A stretch of 20,333 nt of DNA from Pelagophyceae sp. CCMP2097. Its lineage: Eukaryota > Sar > Pelagophyceae. Each line of letters begins with the position of its first letter. Within the stretch, counting starts at the first letter, position 1. Shown here one piece after another: positions 1-8,448 of the stretch. The stretch covers positions 399,394 to 419,726 of the forward strand of contig MU657168.1 of the NCBI GenBank assembly GCA_026770575.1. Reading direction: 5' to 3'. Under the pieces are notes generated by a model. The model made no database searches. It worked only from the letters and a program-made list of their open reading frames with translations, and was not told the origin of the DNA. Both the position numbers and the translations under genes were made by a program.

Positions 1-145
1 AAGAAATAAAATAATAAAAATAAAGATAAGGAGGATTTGAAAGTTCAGCGATTAGTTAAATAATTTCAATTATTTACGTGGGCATTGCAATGGGATTTGG
101 CTGTATCCTTCGGGTCCTCCGTGTGCCTCCGGCGCGCTCTTGTAA
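1..145. other. AT-rich left edge of the window
   Basis: Roughly the first 90 bases are very A/T-rich, with runs of A and T, in sharp contrast to the GC-rich remainder. I see no coding exon here. The base change could mark an intergenic or promoter segment of a gene outside the window, or the edge of an inserted element. A 12-base segment at 107-118 matches the right arm of the hairpin at 171-233. Confidence 0.5.
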
Positions 146-170
146 TTGCCCCTGGTAATCCTTCAATCAA

Positions 171-233
171 AGGACCCGAAGGGCCCTTGCCGTAAACTGA
201 CGTTGAATAAACGGCAAGGACCCTTCGGGTCCT
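171..233. repeat. Nested inverted repeat (23-bp arms)
   Basis: Positions 171-193 and 211-233 are reverse complements over 23 bases with one mismatch (184 against 220), separated by 17 bases. Each arm is also nearly self-complementary: the right arm contains AGGACCC-TTC-GGGTCCT, a 7-bp stem with a 3-base loop, and the left arm has the same structure with one mismatch. The two arms can therefore pair with each other or fold separately. A third partial copy of the arm lies at 107-118. The repeat lies just downstream of the small minus-strand gene, so it could be a 3'-end RNA structure or a relic foldback element. Confidence 0.75.
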
Positions 234-272
234 CAACAATTTCAGGAATTACACGAAACGGCCAAAGCTCGG

Positions 273-497
273 TCAAAAGGGCGTGCCCGGGGAAAGCCGG
301 CGGGCGTCGTCAAAGGCCGGGCGCCGCGCGCTTGCGTGCTCGAAGCAGGCCTCCCAATCACTGCCCGCCGGCGTGGACTCTTTGGCGTCGCCGACGATGA
401 CGTCGGGGTCGGGGCCACGGTGGCCTTGGGCAGAATCCTGCTGCGCCACCAAGCTAAGCGCCAGGAGCCATGCCGCGGTCCAGCGCGTGCACGCCAT
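273..497 (-). CDS. Small predicted secreted protein, or first exon of a longer gene
   Basis: The ORF encodes 74 aa. It starts at the ATG at 497 with MACTRW followed by a hydrophobic stretch (AAWLLALSLVA) and a likely cleavage region near SAQG, as in a eukaryotic signal peptide. The remainder is polar and acidic with a single Cys (WEACFEH); I recognise no family. An AT-rich promoter-like stretch with AATTGTTCC lies about 70 bases upstream of the ATG, as at other genes in the window. All multi-exon genes here lose frame at introns, so this could be exon 1 of a gene running off the left end. There is no GT close to the stop, so any donor would have to be internal. Confidence 0.35.
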   Translation of the reverse strand: MACTRWTAAWLLALSLVAQQDSAQGHRGPDPDVIVGDAKESTPAGSDWEACFEHASARRPAFDDARRLSPGTPF

Positions 498-774
498 GTC
501 GATCGAGGGAGGTGGCGTTGGGCCTCGGGTTGTGTTCTGAGCTTATGGGACTCGGAACCGAACACAATTGTTCCGGAAACTTTTGGAGAAACAGACGGGC
601 CGCGGTGTCGTCGATGTGCTCTGCGCCCTTGCGGACTGGCTCCACGCAGCGGCGAGGCCAGACGACGGCGGTCCAAGGTCGCCGCAGTCTCTGGAGTGGC
701 GCGTCCTTCAGCGCCCATGAACCCCTGACCTGCCCCGCTTTGGGCCGGGTGCGCAGGTCCGACAAGGACCGCCC
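498..774. promoter_or_regulatory. Intergenic stretch with AT-rich promoter-like motif at 561-582
   Basis: This 277-base spacer separates the end of the GT4-GT10 gene from the start of the small secreted ORF, both on the minus strand. Its one notable patch is at about 561-582: read on the minus strand, GGAACAATTG followed by TGTTCGG, close to the AATTGTTCC form of the element seen at 19205-19218. No TATA box or further coding sequence is evident. Confidence 0.3.
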
Positions 775-3700
775 TTAGAGTGCGCGCAGCGCCTGCCTCG
801 CGAGCAGCAGCGCGAGCGGGCGGAGCGCCTCGGAGAGTGAGTCGGCGCGCAGGATGCCGAGCCCTTTCGCCGACAGCGGCGGCGCGGACAAGACGCGGAG
901 GAACTCCGTGCGGTTCACGTCGAGCTCGCGCACGCGGGCGGCGCACGCCTGCAGCGAAGTCGAGCCTGCCGCGTCGCCTCGTCGCGGCAGGCGGGCGTCT
1001 CCGGGTGGGGCGCTCACAGTCGACGTAGGCGTCTGCGTTGAAGATGTCGCGCGCCGAGCCTGCGTGGCCCCAGTAGACCGGTATCGCGCCGGCGAGGAAG
1101 GCGAGGCCCATCTTCTCCGTGACGTAGCCGGGTTCCTGAGCGTTTTCAAACGCGACAACGAAACGCGACGCCGCGTACGCCTCGACGGCGCCGCCGTGCC
1201 AGTCCGCGCCGTAGCGCGCCGCCTCAAACGCGCCCGACCGCTGCGGCCGCAGCGGGCCCGCGCATTTACCCAGCGCGTCGACGCGGAGCCCTGCGCACAC
1301 GGGCGTCGACGGCGCCGTCGGATACGGTCGGCGAGGGCGACGGACCCGCCTGCAGGAGCAAGTCGACAAAGGCCTCTCGGTGCCTCCGGCAGCGGTAGTA
1401 GAGGTACGCGACTCCCGACCGCTCGTCGAAGACTTTGGCGCCGAAGCGTTCGAGAGAGGATAAGGCCAGCGCCTCTGGAGCATGCCGGGGCCCGACCTCG
1501 CCGAAGCTCGTCGCGGCCACTGGCAAGTGCGCCACGACGGCCGGGTGAGCGCGCCGCCGCGCCGCCAAGCGCGTGCCGCCGCATTCGGCGAAGCGGCGGG
1601 GCCCGCCGTCGCTTCCTACGTTTGTCGAGGCAAACCCTTGGCCGTTTGCCTCGCCGTCGGCCGTCGCGAGCAGGAGCACGTCGAACTCGCACGCGGCTCC
1701 GACGTCTTCCAAGACGCGCCAGGCCTCGCCGCAGACGAAGACGTGGCCAAAGGCGCCGGCTTCCTCGGCGCGGCGCTTCGCGTCCAGCGCGTGCGCGGCG
1801 CAGCGCGGCTCCCACGCGTCGGCGCACCCGCCGTCGAGGCAGCTCGTCACCGAGACGTCGACGCGGCGCGCCACTGGACCGCCGGGCGAGGCTTCGTCCA
1901 GAGCCTGCCGCAGCGGGACTGCGTCGATGCGCGTCAATGCGCCGAAGAGACGCCCAAACGCCGCGGCGACGACGGGGGCCGCGTACGCCGCAGCGTCAGA
2001 AAATCCGACTGTGAGCTGCAACTCGCTGTGGAAACGGCCAGCCTCGTCGCCCGCCACGCCGGAGCCTCGGCACGAGGCGCCGTCGTCGTCGGCCCTGCAC
2101 TCGTCCCGTCGGACGAGGGAAGAGAGGAATCTGTCGTACGCTTCCGCGAACCTCCAATCGGACATGGCGTCGACGAATCGCCGCCGTCGTTCGTGGTGCG
2201 CTTCCGAGACGTCTTCCGCGACGGTGGCGAGCACCGCGTCGGCGTAGTCGTCCGGCTCGAGGGAGTCGACGAGCGTGGCGTCTTTGCCGCCGCTCTCCGC
2301 GGCGCCGGACAGCGCGTACGCGACGACGCGGACGCCCAGCGCCGCCGCCTCCGCGTTGACGATGCCAAACGTCTCCCCAAACGCGCGCGGCTGCAGGAGC
2401 ACGTCGACTTGGGTCCGGAGAAAGTCGAGCGTGTTGCTGCGGCTCAGCGCGCCAATAAACTCGACGCCCGCGCCGAGCGCCGTGGACAGCGCCTCGAGGC
2501 CGCCGCGGATCTCGCCGTCGCCGACAACGACGGCGCGGAACGACGCGCCGCCGCACGCACCGGCGACGTCGGGCGGGCCGCCGGGCGCCTCGAGCCTTCG
2601 GCGCAGCGCCGCGACGGCGCGCACGAAGAGGCCCGGCGACCGTTCTGGCGCGAGCCGGCCGACGTGCGCGACGACGAACGAGCAGTTGCGGGCCCGCCGC
2701 GGCGCCTTGGCGAAGCGGTCGGCGTCGAACGCGGCGGGGTAAATGACCGCGCGCGGCCGGCCGGCCGCGCCGCCGCCGCCCGAGGCGGAAGCGACGGAAA
2801 AGTGCGTCGCCGTGAACCGCGACGGCGCCTAACGCCGCCAACGTGATGCCCGGGCCGCGGGACATTATCCCGGACATATAAGCGCCTCACGACAAAGGCG
2901 TCGATCGCGCCGTCCTTTGGTGGTTGCAGGTTCGGCAGCTCCATGACGCGCCTCGATCCAGCGTGGCCGAGCGCGGCTGCGAGCTCGGCGAGCGCCTCGA
3001 CGGTGGCGTCGCTGTAGGTGTGAGCGTAGAGGTGGACGTCGCATGCGGCGAGCGCGCGCGCCGAATCCGGGTGCGCCGCGGCCCAGCGCGCCGCCGCCGG
3101 GCGCGGCGGGCCCGCGGGCGGCCCTGCCGCGGCCAGCCGCTCCGCGCGCAGCTCCATAAAGTCGACTGCCGTCACATCGACCTACAGCAACGACCGTCGA
3201 CGGCACTCCGGATCACGTCTACGACGGCCAGCGTCCTTCCCCCGACACGAGCTGCGATGACTCTGTCGTCACCGTCCTCGCTGCAAAGGCCGCGCCTCGC
3301 CATCATCGCCGACGCGGGCACAGACGAGGCGCACGGGCACGACCGCGGCGCGCAGCGCGTCGACGACGCCGCCAACTCGGCCGGCCTCCGTCTCGGGCAC
3401 GAACCACTCCGCGGCCCAGCCGAACCGCAGCAGCGCCGACGCCGCCGCGAAGATACCGTTCTGCCTACGCGGCGACGACGGTCCGCGGCGACGACGGTCC
3501 AAGTCGCCCCGGGATCATCCGTCCTTGGTGTGCGACGGCCACGAGCGTCCTCGGGCATATGCATCTTTGTTCGCCGCGTGCGTGCCTCTAAGACGTGTCT
3601 CTGGTGGTCCGCGTCTCTGTATACGCCGACGCGGCGTCGTGCGAGTGCGACTCGAGCGTGTTCGTTAGCACGCACAGCCTCTTTGGCATACCGTCGCCGC

Positions 3701-4264
3701 CGACCCACGCCGCGGCCAAATCGTCCGCCGGCGATTCGATCAAGGGCCCCGCGCCGACGTCGGGGATCGACGCGTCATCTTCTGAGACCACCTGCAGTCT
3801 GGAGAAGTGCCCCGTCGGTTCCCGGGAGTGCGAGGCGAGTCCCGAGGCGTCCGTTCCACGAGGTGCGTGAGGCAAACGCACGTCGAAGACCGCGGAGCTC
3901 CGCGCCGCGCCGACGCGGACGTCGACGACGTACGTCCCGGGCTTCATCCTGCGCTTCGGCGTGTGGCCGGGATGCGCGCGCGGCCGCGTATAGCATCCAG
4001 TCCGCGGGCTCGCGAGGGGCCGACTGACCCGGAGAGTTCGAGCTCTTGGAAGGCGCCGTCGGCGCCTCTGTCAACGCAGAGCAAGGCCTTGCCATTCACA
4101 AAGGCGCAGAGCCGGTCCTCTGGCATTCCTCCGTCGTCCCGCACGGCCAAGTGGACAACGCCGTTTGCGCTCACGATACCGTCGCGCCGGCCCGTGGCCG
4201 GGTCCACGACGCCCAGTTCCAACGCGCGCGACGCCGCGACCAGCACAATGAAACGCAACCGCAT
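775..4264 (-). CDS. Two-domain glycosyltransferase: GT4-type domain fused to GT10 (alpha-1,3-fucosyltransferase-type) domain
   Basis: Exons on the minus strand: 4264-4029, 3948-3625, 3464 to about 3326 or 3314, 3181-2891, 2828-1346, 1290-1018, 965-775 (stop TAA). Introns are 80, 160, about 130-145, 62, 55 and 52 nt; all exon phases agree except the third junction, whose donor I could not fix. The product is about 980 aa. It begins with signal peptide MRLRFIVLVAASRALELG and a beta-sandwich-like domain (about 20-115). Next comes a GT-B/GT4-type domain (about 160-620), with VAHVGRLAPERSPGLF, VVVGDGE and GETFGIVNAEAAALG as the nucleotide-sugar site. Last is a GT10 domain, with FVVAFENAQEPGYVTEK near residue 880, FLAGAIPVYWG, and ELDVNRTEFLRVLSAPPL in the last exon. 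GT10 enzymes transfer fucose from GDP-fucose. The protein is predicted to act in the ER/Golgi lumen; the acceptor is unknown. The ATG at 4264 was preferred to one at 4453, which would translate the AT-rich promoter element. Confidence 0.85.
3469..3500. repeat. Perfect 16-bp tandem duplication inside an intron
   Basis: Two exact adjacent copies of a 16-base unit (3469-3484 and 3485-3500) lie in the 160-nt intron 3465-3624 of the GT4-GT10 gene. They begin immediately next to the splice acceptor (minus strand, ...GTAG). Confidence 0.9.
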
Positions 4265-4415
4265 GCTCAAAAGCTCCGAGACGAATAGGCGCCGGCGTAT
4301 GACGAAGGCGCAGCTGTGAAGGTCTGAGATCCGCGAGCCCAGGGTGGCGACGACCCTTCTAAGGGTCTCTTGCAATTGGAGGAGTCCAGCTGAGTCGACT
4401 GACTCGGAGGGGCGG

Positions 4416-4441
4416 TCGAATTGTATTTTTTGAAATTGTTC
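4416..4441 (+). promoter_or_regulatory. Conserved AT-rich element TCGAATTG-N3-TTTTGAAATTGTTC, copy 1
   Basis: The sequence shares both half-motifs, with one base difference in spacing, with 8327-8353. The GAAATTGTT core is at 4432-4440. Cores also occur at 8344-8352 and 19206-19214, as GAAATTGT at 19189-19196, and inverted at 235-243. All lie outside exons in an otherwise GC-rich sequence, so a cis-regulatory role is a reasonable inference. Confidence 0.55.
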
Positions 4442-4525
4442 AAAAAGGGACATTCAAATTTAGGCGACGCGCGTCGACGAGAACAAGGCTTCGACTCGAA
4501 GGCGCTTCAGTCCCCTCCTGGAAGC

Positions 4526-4559
4526 GCCAGCCCCACCCAGGGTGGATTATGCAAGCAAG
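4526..4559 (+). repeat. Dispersed element upstream of katG (copy 1 of 2)
   Basis: GCCAGCCCCACCCAG (4526-4540) is followed by GGTGGAT..TG..AAGCAA. The same order is found at 19365-19407 upstream of the CpeT-like gene, with a 6-7 base insertion in the middle. Both copies are on the plus strand upstream of plus-strand genes. They may be shared promoter-proximal sequence or remnants of a repeat family. Confidence 0.6.
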
Positions 4560-4732
4560 CGCGTACCTCTCTCTTGGGCGCCTCACTAACGCCCCGGGCG
4601 CTCCAAATATTGAAAAGTTGATAGATTCAGGAAATTCCTCGACCGAATCGGAACATTCCAACACTCCAAAGGTTCGGAGCATCTTCCTGACCCTTGAGAA
4701 GGTCGAGCCCCGGCGCCGCACAGCCGCACGTC

Positions 4733-7700
4733 ATGCTCCGCATCGTTTCGGCGCTGCTCCTGGCGCGCGTGGCCGCCCGAAGCGAATGTCCCTTTTCGTC
4801 GTCCCACGCCGCGCTCCCCACGGGCCATGCCGCCATCGGCCTCGCCGCCACGGAGCTGCAGCGCCGCACCTACGCCGAGGCGCTCGCCAAGGTCGACTTT
4901 GCCGAGCTGCGCAAGGACGTCGTCGCCATGTTCCACGACGCTCAGGAGTGGTGGCCTGCCGACTACGGCAATTACGGCCCGCTCTTCGTGCGCCTCGCGT
5001 GGCACAACGCGGGGACGTACCGCGGCGACGACGGCCGCGGCGGCGCCGACGGCGCAAGGCAACGCTTCGAGCCGGAGCGGAGCTGGGAGGACAACACAAA
5101 CCTTGACAAGGTGAGATTCCCCAGAGATGCCTAGACGACGCGAGAGCACGCAAGCCTATACGACCTCTCCGACCCGCCGTACAGCCACCCTGCCCCCCCG
5201 CAGGCGCGGCGGCTGCTCCGGGCCGTCAAGAAGAAGTGGCCGCAGGTGACCTCTTTGCTATAGTTCAGGTTGCCTAGGTGTATAGGAATGCCTTTGGTCG
5301 CCTCGAGGCAATCCCGGCCCAATAGGTCAGCTGGGGCGACCTCGTCGTCTTCGCCGGCAGCACGGCCATCGAGCACATGGGCGGGCCCACCATGGGCTTC
5401 TGTGGCGGGCGTCGCGGCCCGCGTCGGGGATGCAAAAGTGGCGGCGGGGATGTAAAACTCGGGCCGCAGACTCGCAGCGCCACCGTGAGACGGCCGAGGC
5501 GGCGCAAGAGAGCGACCGCGGAGCCGGGAGGCTCGCCAGAGGCCGTGGCCGGCGCAAGGCTTGAAGATGGCCTTTGCGACGCCGTCGATCGGCAGGCCTC
5601 GACGATGCCGACGGCGCCGCCTCCGAGCTCCTCGGCCCGACGGCGGCACAGGAGGCTTGGTCGCCCTGCGAAACGAACGGCAACTGCACGAGACCACTCG
5701 GGGCCAGCGTCATTGGGCTCATCTACGTCAACCCAGAGGTATGCTTCTCTCGGTCCACCCAGAGGTGGCGGGGCTCTCCCTCGAGGTGACAGACGTGGCG
5801 TCGCCCTCCTCGAACGTCTCCGTCTGTCGGCGCAGAGGTGGCCCGACGACCGCGAACGGCCCGACGACGGCGAACGTAGGGCCCCTTTGGCGTGCCGGAC
5901 CCTGTTTTGTCGGCGGCGGACGTGCGCGACACGTTTGCGAGGATGGCCATGAACGACTGGGAGACTGTCGCGCTGATCGGCGGCGGCCACGCCTTCGGCA
6001 AGGCGCACGGCCCGTGCCCCGCCGGCGTCGGCCCGCCGCCGTCCGAGGCGCCTCGCGATGCGTGGAAGGGCCTCTGCGGCAGCGGCGTCGGCAAGGAAAC
6101 GTCGACGTCAGGCTTCGAGGGCGCCTGGACGACGCGGCCCACTGTTTGGGACAACGAGTACTTCCACAACCTCCAAGACTACACCTGGGAGCCATTCCTC
6201 GGTGCGCCCCGTCGGCAGTCAGGAGGAGGGTCCAAACGCAGCCCTCGGAGAGTCCTCGGATGGCCCAAACGCGGCCCTCGGAGAGCACCACTGGCGGACC
6301 GGCTCGTAGGCCCCGGCGGCCATTTCCAGTGGCGCGTCGCGAATGCGTCGCAGATCTGGGCGCCGGCGGCGCACGGCGGCGGGCAGCAGGCTACGTTGAT
6401 GCTCACGTCGGACGTGGCCCTCGTGCACGACGCCGCCTATAAGAAAATCGTCTCCGCGTTCGCCGAGGATGCCGACCTTCTTTCCAAAAAGTTTGCAGAC
6501 GCGTGGTACAAGCTCGTGACGCGCGACTTGGGTGAGCCATACGGGCGGCGTGAAAAAGGAAAGCCTGAAGCTTCGGGCGGAGTCGCGCCTGAAGCTCGAA
6601 GACCATCGAAACGCGGCGCACCGGAAAATCGATAGGTCCCCACGCGCGCTGCGCCACGGGCCTCGTGCGGCGCCCGCCCCTGGGCAAACGCAGGGGTTCG
6701 ACGCGGCTGACAAAAAGGGTGTTTTTCCGACGTAGGTGGGCGTGTCGCTGCCGTACCCCGCGGCGTTCCAGCACCCTTTGCCGCCGCCGGCGGGCGCGGC
6801 GGACTTTGCGGCCGTCGAGCGCGCCATCTCGGACAAGCTCGCCGGTGCGGATGCCGCGAAACCCGCGGCGCTCGTCCGCCTCGCCTGGTGCGTCACGTGG
6901 TCGTCGCGTGGTGGCATGGGAGAGTCACGCTTCACCGAGGTCCATCGACACGCCTCTATAGGTCGTGCGCTTCGACGTTCCGCGCGACGGATTACCGCGG
7001 CGGCTGCGACGGCGCGCTCGTCCGCCTGGCGCCACAGAAGGACTGGGAATCGAACGCGGGCCTCGATTCGGCGCTCCAATGGCTCGCGCCCGTCAAAGAC
7101 GCGTTCCAAGGCCTGAGCTGGGCGGATTTGATCGTTCTCTCCGGCAACGTCGGCCTTGCAAAGTCTTCAAAGTACGCCGTTGCCGTGCCGTTCTGCGGCG
7201 GCCGGACGGACGCCTTGGACAACGTCGTCGCGAACACCGCCGCGTCACTGCATCTCCAGCCGAGCCTGCTGGGCCTCGCGGAGGAGACGCCGGCCGCCCT
7301 GCATGAGGCCATATCCCGGTCTGGCCTCTCCAAGCGCGGCTACGTCGCGCTCCTCGGCGTGCAACGGTCGCTCGGCAGTCTGCCGCAGCGTCCGTTGGAA
7401 AAGCGTCGGTTCAAAAGCTTACTGTCGGGAGCTGGAGGCTCTGGGATGCCGGGACCTGGAGGCTCTGGGATGCCGGGACGACTCGAAAGGTGCCGGCGGA
7501 GCGCACGTCCTAGGCGCATTGCCGCCGTTTGTCGGCGCCTCGACGGACGACCCGAATACGCTCGACAATACCTTCTTCGTCGAGCTCATGGAGCGCGACT
7601 GGGTCGCTTTTAAAGCGCAAACGGGCGCCGCGCAGTTCAAAGCCGCAGACGCTGACCTCTACGTCCTCGCCCGCGTCACGCCGGTTGAAAAACCGGTCGC

Positions 7701-7974
7701 GCCGGTTGGCAACCCGGACCGTCTGCGCAGCGTCGCTCCGCGAGGGGTTTCGCGGCCGTCCCGCGCCAAACAGGCCGCCGTCGTCCTTTGACCGCGGCCG
7801 GCGTCACGGCGGAGCCCCTAGGTGACGAGTACGGACCTGAACCTCAAGTTCGACGACGAGCTGTCGCAGGTGGCGCTCGAATTTGCCCACGACTCAGCGG
7901 GTTTCCTTGCAGAGGTCCAAGGCGCGTGGGCCACGCTCATGGACGCGGACCGCTTCGGAGCCTGCCCGCTCTGA
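4733..7974 (+). CDS. katG: Catalase-peroxidase (KatG), secreted or endomembrane form
   Basis: Eleven exons: 4733-5110, 5204-5245, 5326-5410, 5596-5738, 5880-6201, 6310-6531, 6636-6664, 6736-6887, 6962-7356, 7490-7674, 7822-7974. The spliced product is 701 aa. It decomposes H2O2 by catalase and peroxidase reactions using heme. The active site is complete: distal Arg87, Trp90, His91 ([12 protein letters not shown]); Tyr212 (GLIYVNPEG); Met238 (RMAMND); proximal His253 ([11 protein letters not shown]), Trp331 and Asp358. The Trp-Tyr and Tyr-Met spacings (122 and 26) equal those of the Met-Tyr-Trp adduct in Mycobacterium KatG, which supports the intron model. The heme-less C-terminal repeat domain follows (RLAPQKDWE) and the protein ends near MDADRF. 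The N-terminus [17 protein letters not shown] looks like a signal peptide. Two exons are tiny (42 and 29 nt). The intron 7357-7489 fits only as GC-AG, or else the frame shifts there. Confidence 0.93.
5731..5766. repeat. Direct repeat of a splice-donor context in a katG intron
   Basis: ACCCAGAGGT spans the exon 4 end and donor (5731-5740; exon ends 5738) and recurs exactly 26 bases on, at 5757-5766 inside the intron. A shorter relative (CAGAGGTGGC) lies at about 5832-5841. The repeated unit contains AG-GT. Confidence 0.8.
5842..5877. repeat. 18-bp tandem duplication next to a katG splice acceptor
   Basis: Positions 5842-5859 and 5860-5877 match at 16 of 18 bases and run directly into the acceptor TAG (5877-5879) of the 141-nt intron 5739-5879. 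Confidence 0.8.
6232..6285. repeat. 21-bp direct repeat (period 33) inside a katG intron
   Basis: Positions 6232-6252 and 6265-6285 match at 20 of 21 bases. They lie within the 108-nt intron 6202-6309, whose removal joins FL to GPGGHFQW of the KatG proximal heme pocket. Confidence 0.85.
7432..7479. repeat. Perfect 24-bp tandem duplication in a katG intron
   Basis: Positions 7432-7455 and 7456-7479 are identical. They lie in the intron before exon 10 (about 7357-7489), ten bases from the acceptor, in the one katG intron whose donor is not a clear GT. Confidence 0.9.
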
Positions 7975-8448
7975 AGCGGACTCTGAACGGACGCCGACGC
8001 ACGGCGCAGCCGAGCACGAGAGCGTCGGAAGATGCTTGCGAAAGACGCGAGGCGAAGCCCCGCCAGCCCGCAAGAGCTGGCGACGCGCCTGCAAACGGTG
8101 ACCGTATCATAAACACGCGCCCCGTGCATTCGTACGTATCGACGTCGCGGCGGACTGCCTAGGCCTTTGTGAGCCCGTCTCGGCGATCACTGTTGGGAAA
8201 ACGTCGGGCCGTCCACAGGAAAGTCCTCCTCGAAGATGCGTCGACGAAATCCGCGACGCTCCCCCGCGCCACCGAATCAAGCCCTCCTGAGCCTGAGCCC
8301 TTCCCGCGGCGGGGACCTCCGAGTCATCGAATTGATATCTTTTGAAATTGTTCGGACGTGTGTGCAGGTAGGAGGTTTCCGGCGATATTTCGTGTTTTGG
8401 CGCTTCAAAGTATCAACGCGCGCCGGCGCCTCGGGCGCCCGAGTGGTG
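7975..8448. promoter_or_regulatory. Intergenic stretch upstream of the methyltransferase, with AT-rich element at 8327-8353
   Basis: This 474-base spacer lies between the katG stop and the methyltransferase start. An open frame runs through its right half in phase with the methyltransferase, but I treat it as 5' leader because the signal peptide begins at 8449. The AT-rich element at 8327-8353 (TCGAATTG, ATATC, TTTTGAAATTGTTC) ends 95 bases before the ATG and closely matches 4416-4441. Nothing else recognisable is present. Confidence 0.5.
8327..8353 (+). promoter_or_regulatory. Conserved AT-rich element, copy 2
   Basis: TCGAATTG, a five-base spacer, then TTTTGAAATTGTTC. It matches 4416-4441 apart from one extra base and two or three substitutions in the spacer. 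It ends 95 bases upstream of the methyltransferase ATG. Confidence 0.55.

Larger units (their letters stand above)
4265..4732. promoter_or_regulatory. Divergent promoter between the GT4-GT10 gene and katG
   Basis: This 468-base non-coding spacer separates two divergently transcribed genes. Its AT-rich core at 4416-4441 reads TCGAATTG, then TAT, then TTTTTGAAATTGTTC, and matches 8327-8353 upstream of the methyltransferase almost base for base. It lies about 150-175 bases from the glycosyltransferase ATG and about 290 from the katG ATG. A second dispersed element occupies 4526-4559. A further AT-rich stretch at about 4606-4640 could hold the katG start site. No canonical TATA box is clear. Confidence 0.55.

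Noticed and set aside
242..1017. Apparent continuation of the GT10 frame past 1018 toward 242
   Set aside because: After YVDC the frame becomes Arg/Pro-rich. Removing a 52-nt GT-AG intron (966-1017) restores the conserved ELDVNRTEFLRVLSAPPL and a stop at 775.
1482..2846. Plus-strand open frame of about 450 codons
   Set aside because: It lies antisense to the glycosyltransferase exon 2828-1346, is Arg-rich, and has no motif. Long antisense frames are expected at this GC content.
4265..4453. Alternative upstream ATG (4453) for the GT4-GT10 gene
   Set aside because: It would translate the AT-rich promoter element and bury the signal peptide that begins at 4264.
5739..5879. Reading the 141-nt segment as coding, since its length is a multiple of three
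   Set aside because: It has GTATGC...GTAG borders and internal duplications, and its removal gives the highly conserved KatG join [11 protein letters not shown].
6202..6309. Reading the open 108-nt segment as a KatG insertion
   Set aside because: It is framed by GGTGCG...TAGG and is Arg-rich and internally repetitive. Removing it gives the expected [10 protein letters not shown].
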